The notes beneath the pieces were generated by a model that saw nothing but the letters and a program-made list of their open reading frames with translations, did no database searches and was not told the origin of the DNA. Of a stretch of 64,000 nucleotides of DNA, positions 55,939-64,000 are shown one piece after another. This DNA comes from Chloropicon primus (lineage: Eukaryota > Chlorophyta > Chloropicophyceae > Chloropicales > Chloropicaceae): assembly GCA_023205875.1 (NCBI GenBank), contig CP060757.1, positions 1,364,001 to 1,428,000 of the forward strand, written 5' to 3'. Each line of letters starts with the position of its first letter. The first letter of the stretch is position 1. The translations under genes were made by a program, and so were the position numbers.

Positions 55939-58107
55939 TTACTTTTTATTCTTTCCATCGCCGTCCTTGTCCTTTTTTGCAGAGTCAGGGGCGCCGTTTT
56001 TCGCCTTTCCCGCCGCGTCACCCTCACCACCGTCCTTTGGTTTCTCCTTAGAACTCGGCTCGCTTACGATGTCCTGGTCGGCCTCCATGCTCTTCTCGAT
56101 GGCCTTGCTGAGCTTCTGGAACCACTCCTCCTGGTGGAGATCCTTGAGAGCGTCCGAGGACATCTGTATGGAAGCCTTCTTCGACGCCTTGTCAGGGAAA
56201 GTCGTTGTCGGGGCGCCTAGCTGATTGCGCGAGGTCGAAGGCTTCTTGCTCCTTCCAGGCGAGAACTTTGAGAAAAAGCCCTTCATTCCCGACTTCCACT
56301 CCGCCTTGGCCACCGTACCAGGGTTGAAAATAACCCTCTCGCCTCTCTGCCCATACGTGATGCCAGGGGTATCGTTCCTCTTCGTCTGAGCAGAGTAAAG
56401 GTAAGAGTCACTGACTTTCACGTCAATGTCGGCGATGCTGCTCTTCCTTCCGTCCTTCTTCTGCTCCTCCTCCTCCTCGTTCTCCTCCACCTCCGAGTTC
56501 TTCAGTTGCTCGTTCTGGGCCTTGAAGATCATCGTTCTGGCGTCTGCGATGGACCTCATGAGCTCCAGGAACTCTGGGTACACCTGGCAGATCACGTCGA
56601 ACTTCTTCCTCTGGAGGGAGTAGAGCTCGACATGGGAGGTGGCGCGGGCGTGAGCAGTCCTACTCAGCTTCCTGTCGTAAATCAGGGGGAACTCCCCGAA
56701 GTACGAACCACTCGAGAGCGTGGTGAACACCTCCCCCGTCGCTGACTCGATGGCGATCTCCCCGTGCAAGATGAAGAACATCTCATTCGCTATCTCTCCC
56801 GTCCTGTATATCAGCTCGTTGGGTATCAGGGTGACGGGCCTCAGAGCGGGCACCAAGCTGGCCAAGACCACAGGCCTGCAAGCCTTGAAGATCGGGACCT
56901 TCTGCACCAAGTCCTTGCATATGTGCATGGAGATGTCGTTCTGGAGTGCCGGGCTCAGCTCGCTGACGAGAGCGATCTCGTCAAAGTACTTTCTCGTGTA
57001 CCACCTGTACTTGTAGTACTTGACGACCCTGCTCCTCAGCTTTTGTGGGATCCTCGCGTACGCAAAGTACTCGGTCCAAATTTCCATCTGCTCCCTGTAC
57101 TTGGCGCCTGACCTGTCCATGGACAACATAAGCGAAGACATGATACCAATGAGCACGATATAGAAAGAGGCACCGCTCATCATGGAGCAGATAATGATCC
57201 AGATCTCCAGCTGTGTCTTGGGCGGCTCCTGCCCGTAACCGATACAGAGCATATGGGACAAGGCCCTGAAGAGGGCATGGAGGTACTGGGCCAGCGTCGG
57301 CGCATCCGTGACGTGCACCCTCGCCACCCAACCGTCGTCAGGGAACCCCTCGAGCTCGGCCACCAAGAACTGCATGCACGCGTTCAGGTGAGCAAACGCA
57401 AGGATCAAGAAGACGAGCTTGAACGTTCTCAGTGCCGCGGAGTTGATGGGCAGGACGTCCTGCCATCTCTTGAGGTACCTGAAGAGTCTCGGCAGCCTGA
57501 AAATTCTCAGCAGCTTGGGCAACCGGAAGTACAGGTAGTTCTTCTTCGACGTCGAAGACGTCAGCAACAGGAGGTCGAAGGGAAAGGACGACACGAGATC
57601 AAACAAGAACCAGGTTTTCATGTACTTCTGCCGGACAAAAGTCGGATCCATGATAATGATTCCTCCGTCGTCGTATCCCGTGTTGAAGTTGATGTAAATG
57701 TCCACCATGAACCCGCAATCGATCAGAAGGTCCATCATGGAGAAGAAACCAAACTCGTTGTCACCAAAAGCAACCCTAAGGGGCAAGATTCCGCACGTGT
57801 ACATAATGCAGCAACCCATGAGCAAATCCCAGCGTGCCCTGAAGGTCGTCTTGGGGTCGTACTTCACCTTCTTGCTGTCCATCCTCTCCTCGTAATAGTT
57901 CGTGCTCGACGCGGACGAGGGGGACACAGTACCGAAAATATTTTTGAAGAAGGACATCCTTTTGTTTCTACTAATCTTGTACAGCTGCAGGTTCTTGGAG
58001 AGGTACTGCTCTATCTCCTTCCCCGCGCTGCTGGTGGCTTTCCCCGCCCCAGGGGGTTTCCGAGAGTTCCTGCCTCTCGGCAAAAGCTTTCTCAAGGCGG
58101 TACTCAT
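55939..58107 (-). CDS. HCN/CNG-type cyclic-nucleotide-gated cation channel
   Basis: A single exon encodes 722 residues. Six membrane segments are seen: S1 LMGCCIMYTCGILPLRVAFG; S2/S3 around MDLLIDCGFMVDIYINFNTG; an S4 with Arg/Lys every third or fourth residue (RLPKLLRIFRLPRLFRYLKRW); S5 KLVFLILAFAHLNACM; a pore with ALSHMLCIGYG; and S6. The GYG filter predicts K-permeant conduction as in HCN/KCNH. A C-linker follows, then a cyclic-nucleotide-binding domain with GEIANEMFFILHGEIAI and YFGEFPLI...RTAHARA (the phosphate-binding Arg present). The disordered Lys/Ser-rich tail is unique. It lies in the plasma or ciliary membrane. No KHA or ankyrin domain is found, unlike plant Shaker channels. Confidence 0.92.
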   Translation of the reverse strand: MSTALRKLLPRGRNSRKPPGAGKATSSAGKEIEQYLSKNLQLYKISRNKRMSFFKNIFGTVSPSSASSTNYYEERMDSKKVKYDPKTTFRARWDLLMGCCIMYTCGILPLRVAFGDNEFGFFSMMDLLIDCGFMVDIYINFNTGYDDGGIIIMDPTFVRQKYMKTWFLFDLVSSFPFDLLLLTSSTSKKNYLYFRLPKLLRIFRLPRLFRYLKRWQDVLPINSAALRTFKLVFLILAFAHLNACMQFLVAELEGFPDDGWVARVHVTDAPTLAQYLHALFRALSHMLCIGYGQEPPKTQLEIWIIICSMMSGASFYIVLIGIMSSLMLSMDRSGAKYREQMEIWTEYFAYARIPQKLRSRVVKYYKYRWYTRKYFDEIALVSELSPALQNDISMHICKDLVQKVPIFKACRPVVLASLVPALRPVTLIPNELIYRTGEIANEMFFILHGEIAIESATGEVFTTLSSGSYFGEFPLIYDRKLSRTAHARATSHVELYSLQRKKFDVICQVYPEFLELMRSIADARTMIFKAQNEQLKNSEVEENEEEEEQKKDGRKSSIADIDVKVSDSYLYSAQTKRNDTPGITYGQRGERVIFNPGTVAKAEWKSGMKGFFSKFSPGRSKKPSTSRNQLGAPTTTFPDKASKKASIQMSSDALKDLHQEEWFQKLSKAIEKSMEADQDIVSEPSSKEKPKDGGEGDAAGKAKNGAPDSAKKDKDGDGKNKK

Positions 58108-59150
58108 GGTGGCCTAAACCAAACACGGAAGACTACCTACTGCAAGCTTTTTTCCGCAAACTTGACTTTCGACCTAAAACGCCTCGTCTACGAACGCGAC
58201 GAAATTCCAAGAGAAACACGGTTTCGTCAGTGACCCCGCGTCCCTCTTTGGTGGCCTCTCTCGGTCCCCCGCCCCACAGCGGTGTCCTTATTCGAGGGGG
58301 ATTGGGCTTTACCTTGGTCACTACTTGGGCACTTCCTTTGTGCATCCCATCCTCCAAAGTGTGTTCGGTCCTTGTTGTCGGTCGTGTGTGGTGTGTCGCC
58401 GCTCCCCAACCACCCCTATGTCATAGTCAGTCCACTGTCGTCCTCGTTTCGCGCGTCTGTTGTGTGTGTTTGGGACAAGGACAAGTGTGGTGTCGTTGTG
58501 TCTCGCTCGTTGTCGTGTGGGTGTGAGTGTGAGTGTGAGTGTGAGTGAGTGTTGTCTCCTTTTTTCCCCCAAGGCCAGGCAGCCTGTGTCCTCCTGCGTC
58601 TTCGGTTCCTGCTGTCTGCACCAAGACCTGGACAGAGGCCTCTTCTCTAAGAAGGAATGAGATATCCAAACTCCACGAGAAGGGAGAAGGGAGAGTGGAG
58701 AAGGGAGAGAGTGGAGAGAGTGGAGAGAGTGGAGAGAGTGGAGAGTGGAGTGGAGTCAATTCATGTCATAACTCAAAAAACCATTCCAGGGAACAACGAA
58801 AGGTGACCTCCCCAACGATTAGATTCATGGACTCCTTTTCTTTCCCTTCTTTTCTTTCCTTTTTTTCTTTTTGATACTGGAGGAGGAACATGGAGGAGAA
58901 AACGAAACGAAACGAAACGAAACGAAACGAATCTTGTCTTCTCCAAGACAAAGACAAAGGCGCAAAAGACAATGCTGGATGCTTGTGTTGTGTTGTGTTT
59001 TGTTGTGTTTTGTTGTCCCTCCCCAAGGGAAAGGGGGAAAGGGATCTCGTCCAAGGGTTTCTTCCCTGTCAACAAACCAAAACCCCCTGGCTCCTCATGG
59101 AAATTTCCACATCCTGGAACTAGAGGAGCAATAACAATAACGCAGCACGA

Positions 59151-59186
<36 letters not shown>

Positions 59187-59316
59187 GGACGACACCACAG
59201 GACACCACAGGACATCACAGGAGGCCGCAGGAGGCCGCAGGAGGCCGCAGGAGGTCGAGACACACACTAGCACTGACTCACTGACGCTGGAGGACTAGAG
59301 GTTGTGAGGGACGGAG
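58108..59316 (+). repeat. 1.2-kb gap with several different tandem arrays
   Basis: No coding sequence is supported. Arrays in order are: GTGTGA (about 58510-58545); a 10-bp GGAGAGAGTG type (about 58690-58750); CGAAA pentamers (about 58899-58930); TTGTG/TTTTG (about 58983-59016); CACGAA hexamers (about 59149-59189); a 10-bp CACCACAGGA type (about 59191-59222); and a 10-bp AGGCCGCAGG (about 59221-59255). Each differs in unit from its neighbour. DDI1 starts at the right end and the channel gene at the left end. Confidence 0.7.
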
Positions 59317-60755
59317 ATGTTCTTGACGATCAGTACTGAGGGAGAGGAGCTGGGGGATAAGGTCGTGCAGATAGACGTGGGGGAGGAGGAGACGATAGAG
59401 AACGTCAAGTGCATACTGGAAGCGGAGACGGGGGTAGAGGTCAAGGACCAGGTACTTGTGCACAATGGGAAGGAGGTGACCGAGGGGAACCATGCAACGC
59501 TAGCGACGCACGGGGTCAAGGACAACGATCTCATCATGCTCCTGTCCAGGAAGAACGTGGGAGGAGGAAGGTAAAGAGCGACTTCTTGGTTTTGGCTCGC
59601 ACGCATTCGCATTCGATCGTGACTGACTCGCGCGTGATCCTCTACCCTTCGATGGCCAGCCGCCCCGGTGCGGGCGGAACGGGTCAGAACCCCACCGCGT
59701 TGGGGCGCGACGGCCTCCCAGCGGACCTCGAAGCCTTCATGGACCACTTTGCGTCGAACCCTGCTTTGCAGCAGCAGCTGGAGCAGCAGAACCCTCAGTT
59801 TGCGCACGCGCTGCGAACGAGGAACGGGGCTGCTGTGACGCGGATGATGAACCAGATCCAACAGAATCGGAGGGAGGAGCTGAAGAGGAAGCAGGCGGAG
59901 CTGGCGCTCTTGGAGGCTGACCCTTTCGATCCAGAGGCCCAGGCCCGGATCGCGAGCATGATCAAGCAAGAAAACGTCAACGAGAACTTGAACAATGCGA
60001 TGGAAAACTCGCCAGAGCTTTTCGGAAACGTCATCATGCTCTACGTCAACATGGAAGTGAACGCAATCCCGTTGAAAGGTAAGCTACCGCCTCGCGCCCC
60101 GTGGCACCATGAAACGTGCGGCTGACCCAAACGACACGTGCAATCTCCTCTCTGCTCCAAAGCTTTTATTGACAGCGGAGCTCAGATGACCATCATGTCC
60201 AAGAGCTGCGCACAAAAGTGCAACCTGCTGCACTTGCTGGACGAGAGGTGGCAGGGCATCGCCAAAGGGGTGGGCCAGTCCAAAATTCTGGGACGCATTC
60301 ACTCGGCTCCCGTGAAGGTGGGCGACAAGCACCTGCCGTGCGCAATCACGGTGCTGGAGCAGGACGGAATGGAGTTCCTGTTCGGTCTTGACAACTTGAG
60401 GCGGTACCAGTGCTCGATCAACTTGCAGAGCAACAACTTGGAGTTTCCCAGTTTGGACGTCGCCGTCCCCTTCCTCTCTGAAGGGGAGCTCCCAAAGCAC
60501 ATGAGGGGCCAGCCTTCCTCGCCCACCAAGAAGGAGAGCCAGGGCAATGCGGGCGCACCCTCGTCGAACGTAGGCTCAGGGCCCGCCCAAACGACGGCGC
60601 AGCCCGCTCCTGCTTCGGCAACGAGCGAGATGGACGCAAACATCGCCAAGCTCGTCGAACTCGGATTCACCGAGGAGAAGGCCAAGAAGGCCTTGCAAGC
60701 GTGCAACAACAACGTCGACATGGCGGCCAGCGTGCTCTTCTCCGGGGGAATCTAG
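59317..60755 (+). CDS. DDI1: DDI1-like ubiquitin shuttle with retroviral-type aspartic protease fold
   Basis: Three exons (59317..59570, 59660..60078, 60163..60755; introns 89 and 84 bp) encode 421 residues. An N-terminal ubiquitin-like domain (about 1-80) is followed by a helical region ([15 protein letters not shown]...REELKRKQ). The retropepsin-like core has the catalytic D-S-G in [13 protein letters not shown], then [11 protein letters not shown] and [14 protein letters not shown]. The C-terminal UBA domain ([33 protein letters not shown]) completes the classic order. This is the host DDI1/DDI2 gene, not a viral relic. It delivers or cleaves ubiquitinated proteins at the proteasome; the human DDI2 target is NRF1. 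Exon 2 begins at the AG of GGCCAG, 59660, the only acceptor that keeps frame. Confidence 0.95.
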
Positions 60756-60845
60756 GGCAAGGTCGTCTTCCCTCGCGGGGTCCTACTATGAGGTGGGTTG
60801 TTTTCTTACAATAATATCGATACTGTACCACTACTAGTGATATTT

Positions 60846-63269
60846 TTACTTGGTCTTGCCGTGACGACCGTTAAAGACAAACTCGTGTTCGGACTCCACT
60901 TGAATCTTGTACTTGCCTCTCACCTTTGGCGCGTACGTCACAGGCATGATGTGGTACTGCGAATTGGCTTGGAGCTGGTACGTTGCCTCGACCTGGTTCA
61001 TGGGCAAGAACGTGGACTCCGCCAAGATTTGTTCCCTTTTCGCCCTGCTCCTCTTCTCAGACTTCAGGACGTAGAATCCGATCATGGAGTCCTGAGCCGG
61101 GCTTGCACCCCAAGCGCGGCCCACCTTTTTCATCACGACTTTGTACTTGCCGCCCACCCTGATGTCCAACAGGTACCTCGGATTCTTGTACCAGTCCGCA
61201 TTGTCAGAGTGGCCGCCGCTGTTGTCCTCGTTGAAGTAACCCGAGTACGTTACCGTGTGCATGTGGGGAATGGGGTACAAGATCAAGGGGCTCGAGCTCA
61301 GGATGTTCAAGGTGTACTGGGTGTCCTGAGGGGGCGGGGACAGGGACAAAATGATCACCTGGTCCTCTATCTTGGTGTCAAAAGTGTGCAGGAATTGGAT
61401 CATGGGCTTGCTCGCGAACTCGGACTTTGCCACGATCTCCTTCTTCTCCAGCAGAAGGGAGCACCGCTCGAAGCTTTCGAGGTACTCCTTCTCGGGCTGC
61501 GCCACGATGGCGCCGAAGGAATTCAAGACGTGCTCCCCGCCTATTTTCGCCCCGCTCTGCTTCAACGTAATGATCGCTTCGGTGTTCCTCCTCGTCTTCA
61601 CCAGGTACTGGGGGTTGCACCCCCAGGTGGGCTGGTTTCTGCCCCCCCCGGACAGCTGCCTCACCCAGCTGCCCCTGATGTTCAGGTAGTGCATGGACGG
61701 CATCCTCCTGTACGTCATGTTGGACTCGCTGTAGATCTGCAGGGTGAACAGGCCCTCAAAGTCCTGGGTGGAGGCGTACGGCACAATCGTGAACTTGTTC
61801 ACGTTGTTCTTGATGTTGAACATCGCCGAGATGTCATCCGCCTCTGTGGGCTCGATGTGAACGACAGGCTTCGTGAACTGGGAGAAGGAGTTCATTTCCC
61901 CGGCGAATATCAGGAGGCCGGCGGTGGCGGCCTGCACGGTGTGCCCACTGTAGCAGCCCGCCTGGTCATTGAGCAGGGACATCGTGATGCAGCACTTCTC
62001 GTCCTTGCCAGGGTTCTCGATCGTCAGAAGGTACCTTGGATTGAGAAGCCAGTTGGTGGCGTCCTCGTCCGACACGGGTGGTGGGCCCCCGGACGTCGTG
62101 TCGTACCACGCACCCGAGATAGTGATCTGGTTCCAGTTCGCAAGCTGGAAGTGGCAGACGTGAACGGTGTTGAAGATGAACATGAAGTCCTCTATGCACA
62201 TGTAAAACGTGCTCGTGTCCCCATCAAACACACCGAGCTGCTCCTTCAGCTTGAGCTCCAAGTCAAGATCCCACTCCCCGCTGTCGTTGCCCCACGCACC
62301 GTACCAATTCCCGGCTTCTCCCCAAGGGTTGTCCAGCTTCACGAGCCGGGTGTCGTCCTCGAGCTCCACGAGACCTGCCAAGGTGTAGCAGATGTCCGGG
62401 ATGATGCCCTTGAGGGACGACCTGGTGAAGCCCTCCCCGTCCTCCGCGGAGTCGTGGCAGCAGCAAATCAAGTTCCCGTTGTTCAACTGCTCACTCAGGT
62501 TGTCCCACAGCTCCTCCTCGTCCTCGTACAGCAAGTCAATCTTTTTCGTGGTCACCAGCGTGCCGGTGAGCTCCATGAGGGCCTTGGAAGCCGGGCAGTT
62601 CATGTCCCTCTTCAAGGTCGCGTACGAGCCGTGGATCTTGGCGTAGGCCTTCTCGATGAGGGACGGCCAGAGCTCCTCGCTGTTCGCACTCTGGGCGGAC
62701 AGCAAGATGTTGCTCTTCGTGACGCACGGGAGGTAGTTGTCCACCTTAACGGTCCGCCACTTGCCGAGCTTAAAGAATCTGAAGGCGCACAAGCCTGTCG
62801 TGCTGAGCTCGTCGTACACGATGATCTTTCTCAGGAGCTGCTCCCTTCCCGCTACAGCCGCAAGGGCCCCGATGAAACCGTTCACGCTGACCCCTCCCCG
62901 GACAATCTCGATGTCGAGCGTCGAGAGGTCGCCCCCGTCGTCCACCGCGAAGAGCGGGATGCCCTGGTGCCTCTTCCACTTTATCCGCTCCCTGCTGCTC
63001 TCCTTCCTTTCCTCGAAGTGTCCGAGCCCCATCCCGCCCCGGAACGACGCGGACTTGTTGAGGCGCTCCCTCTCGGCCCTCTCGGACTCCTCCAGGGACC
63101 ACCACTGGTCGAGCTGCTTCTTGTCCCTCACGAAGTCCGCCGCCTCGCCCCACTGACTCTGCAGTCCATTCAGGGCCTCCTGGACGAACCTCTGCTCCTC
63201 CTTCACCGTCGCGTCATAGCTCGTGCTCTCATACGGGTCCTCCAACCAGTTTATCTCCTCGCTTCGCAT
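60846..63269 (-). CDS. Calpain-like protein with substituted catalytic residues
   Basis: A single exon encodes 807 residues. Residues 60-400 follow the calpain protease fold: GIPLFAVDDGG, a GALAAVAGRE block, then FRFFKLGKWRTVKVDNYLPC, ELWPSLIEKAYAKIHGSY and RLVKLDNPWGEAGNW. Two to three beta-sandwich (domain III/C2-like) units follow. The first starts NQITISGAWYDTTSGG and the last TVTYSGYFNEDNSGGHSDN with NPRYLLDI. The catalytic Cys site reads VNGFIGALA, with Asn (about 130) instead of Cys and Gly instead of Trp. The His site reads PDICYT, with Asp (about 292) in place of His. Only the Asn in DNPWG (about 314) is kept. It is therefore probably a non-proteolytic calpain acting as a scaffold or binding protein. 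The frame is intact over all 807 codons, so it is not a pseudogene. Confidence 0.85.
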   Translation of the reverse strand: MRSEEINWLEDPYESTSYDATVKEEQRFVQEALNGLQSQWGEAADFVRDKKQLDQWWSLEESERAERERLNKSASFRGGMGLGHFEERKESSRERIKWKRHQGIPLFAVDDGGDLSTLDIEIVRGGVSVNGFIGALAAVAGREQLLRKIIVYDELSTTGLCAFRFFKLGKWRTVKVDNYLPCVTKSNILLSAQSANSEELWPSLIEKAYAKIHGSYATLKRDMNCPASKALMELTGTLVTTKKIDLLYEDEEELWDNLSEQLNNGNLICCCHDSAEDGEGFTRSSLKGIIPDICYTLAGLVELEDDTRLVKLDNPWGEAGNWYGAWGNDSGEWDLDLELKLKEQLGVFDGDTSTFYMCIEDFMFIFNTVHVCHFQLANWNQITISGAWYDTTSGGPPPVSDEDATNWLLNPRYLLTIENPGKDEKCCITMSLLNDQAGCYSGHTVQAATAGLLIFAGEMNSFSQFTKPVVHIEPTEADDISAMFNIKNNVNKFTIVPYASTQDFEGLFTLQIYSESNMTYRRMPSMHYLNIRGSWVRQLSGGGRNQPTWGCNPQYLVKTRRNTEAIITLKQSGAKIGGEHVLNSFGAIVAQPEKEYLESFERCSLLLEKKEIVAKSEFASKPMIQFLHTFDTKIEDQVIILSLSPPPQDTQYTLNILSSSPLILYPIPHMHTVTYSGYFNEDNSGGHSDNADWYKNPRYLLDIRVGGKYKVVMKKVGRAWGASPAQDSMIGFYVLKSEKRSRAKREQILAESTFLPMNQVEATYQLQANSQYHIMPVTYAPKVRGKYKIQVESEHEFVFNGRHGKTK

Positions 63270-63760
63270 CGCTTCCGGTCCGGTCCAGTCCAGTCCAGTC
63301 CGGACCGTCGAGTTCTTGCTTCCTCCGAGTCCTTGGGTCTGTCTACCTATCTACCTATCGGTACCTATCTTCTTGTCCGTGGTGCCTTGTCCAGTCCGGT
63401 TGTTGTTTGTTGTTTGTTGGTGTTAGCCTAGGAAGACAAGCACCCCCATTGTCTCAGGCTCCCCACGTCTTTGTTGTCGTCCCCCCCCACCCCCGTGTGT
63501 CGTGTGTCGCGTATGGTATGGTGTTCCTCCTCGTCGCGGAAAGGTAAAGGTGTGTGACCGTTAACAGACCAAGAACTCCAAGACACCTTTTTCAGGACTG
63601 GACGACTGGACTGGACCACAGGACATGGACGGGCGGGGTCTGCCTTGGAACGCATTAGGAAAATACGAACACGAGAGAGGGAGACCCACCTCACTCGCAC
63701 TCGCACCCGCACTCGCACTGAAGTGTATACCTTACTATTAATATCTAAAGATGATTCATC
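63270..63760. other. 491-bp gap between the calpain and RING genes
   Basis: No gene is seen. It has short pentamer (CCAGT, about 63285-63303), CTACCTAT and CGCACT repeats (about 63693-63718). It must contain the calpain 5' region and the RING gene 3' end. Confidence 0.5.
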
Positions 63761-64000
63761 TTACTTGTACACTTTCATGAAGTGGTCGATCTCCACGCGG
63801 CAGATCGGACACCTGGGCTCGGAGCCCTTGGACTCCGCTTCCGTGAAGAGGCTGATCGCGCACAGCTTGCAAGTGCAGCAGTGGCCACAGGGAACGAGGA
63901 CGTACTTGTTCTTCCTGGCGAGGCAAATGCAGCACACGCCGCTCACCCCCGCACCTCCTCCCTCTCCGGCGACGCCTTCCTCGGCGAGGTCTTCCTCCTC
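63761..64000 (-). CDS. C3HC4 RING-finger protein, C-terminal part
   Basis: This is the 3' end of a gene that continues past the right edge. The last 60 residues hold a RING domain: CCICLARKN, VPCGHCCTCKLC, then CPICRVEIDHF, ending KVYK. The zinc ligands Cys/His fit C3HC4 with a CHCCTC core like that of MUL1/SPL2 or XIAP-type E3 RINGs. The residues before it are Glu- and Gly-rich. It is an E3 ubiquitin ligase by family, with partner unknown. No start is visible, as the frame is open to base 64000. Confidence 0.85.
   Translation of the reverse strand, partial: EEEDLAEEGVAGEGGGAGVSGVCCICLARKNKYVLVPCGHCCTCKLCAISLFTEAESKGSEPRCPICRVEIDHFMKVYK

Noticed and set aside
59317-60755. Retrovirus-like aspartic protease relic
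   Set aside because: The DSG motif is within a complete ubiquitin-like/protease/UBA host gene with introns, that is DDI1.
60798-63431. 877-codon open frame on the + strand
   Set aside because: It lies antisense to the calpain-like gene and is a by-product of G/C-rich third positions. It shows His/Val/Leu/Arg-rich pseudo-composition and no family motif.
1-64000. CRISPR array, transposon, LTR element or plasmid-like feature
   Set aside because: The repeats seen are microsatellites, one tandem duplication and telomere-like blocks. No transposase, reverse transcriptase or terminal repeats were recognised.

Overview
The window is eukaryotic nuclear DNA from a compact, GC-rich genome. I count 38 protein genes in 64 kb, about one per 1.7 kb, on alternating strands. 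Fifteen short GT-AG introns (77 to 317 bp) can be placed in 14 genes; most other genes are single-exon. I saw no transposon, virus-like element, tRNA or rRNA gene. Several genes point to a photosynthetic, plant-like host: IspH of the plastid MEP pathway, a NUDX23-type Nudix hydrolase with a transit-like leader, a plant-type homoserine dehydrogenase, an IBR3-like APH plus acyl-CoA dehydrogenase with a peroxisomal tail, an LDL3-like LSD1, and plant-type TTTAGGG motifs. A small green alga (prasinophyte or chloropicophyte-like) fits best. The species is inference.

Layout. 0-13 kb: small membrane protein, ATP23 protease, kelch protein, LSD1-like demethylase, amino-acid transporter, TYW4, ankyrin protein, Nudix hydrolase. 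13-25 kb: DNA polymerase theta, TMEM53-like hydrolase, a probably acylated MGCC protein, homoserine dehydrogenase, a three-RRM protein, a MUG/TDG glycosylase. 25-38 kb: F-box/RCC1 protein, DNAJB6-like cochaperone, a small LETM1-like protein, two unknown proteins, a reductase-like NAD(P)-binding protein, IBR3-like ACAD. 38-52 kb: EF-hand protein, bestrophin, JmjC protein, FBXO7-like protein, ORMDL, IspH, an unknown basic protein, serine palmitoyltransferase LCB2, HAD phosphatase, ERG2/sigma-1. 52-64 kb: NF-YB, UVRAG/ATG14-like protein, ABITRAM-like protein, HCN/CNG-type channel, DDI1, an inactive calpain, and a RING protein cut by the window end.

Gene packing is extreme. Many divergent pairs share 90-180 bp between start codons, convergent stops lie as close as 31 bp, and one same-strand pair (ACAD then reductase) is 58 bp apart. 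ORMDL and LCB2, regulator and catalytic subunit of sphingolipid synthesis, lie within 6.1 kb, and ERG2 (sterol synthesis) is 1.1 kb beyond LCB2. DNA polymerase theta and the mismatch glycosylase are both DNA-repair genes but are not adjacent.

Most notable: an intron in the transporter gene whose 3' 69 bp is a copy of an exon of the same gene; a calpain whose catalytic Cys and His are replaced; an LSD1 with C-terminal TFIIS-like and SRI-like elongation modules; two interstitial telomere-repeat blocks sharing the same variant unit, each upstream of a gene; and a near-perfect 192-bp tandem duplication in front of LCB2.
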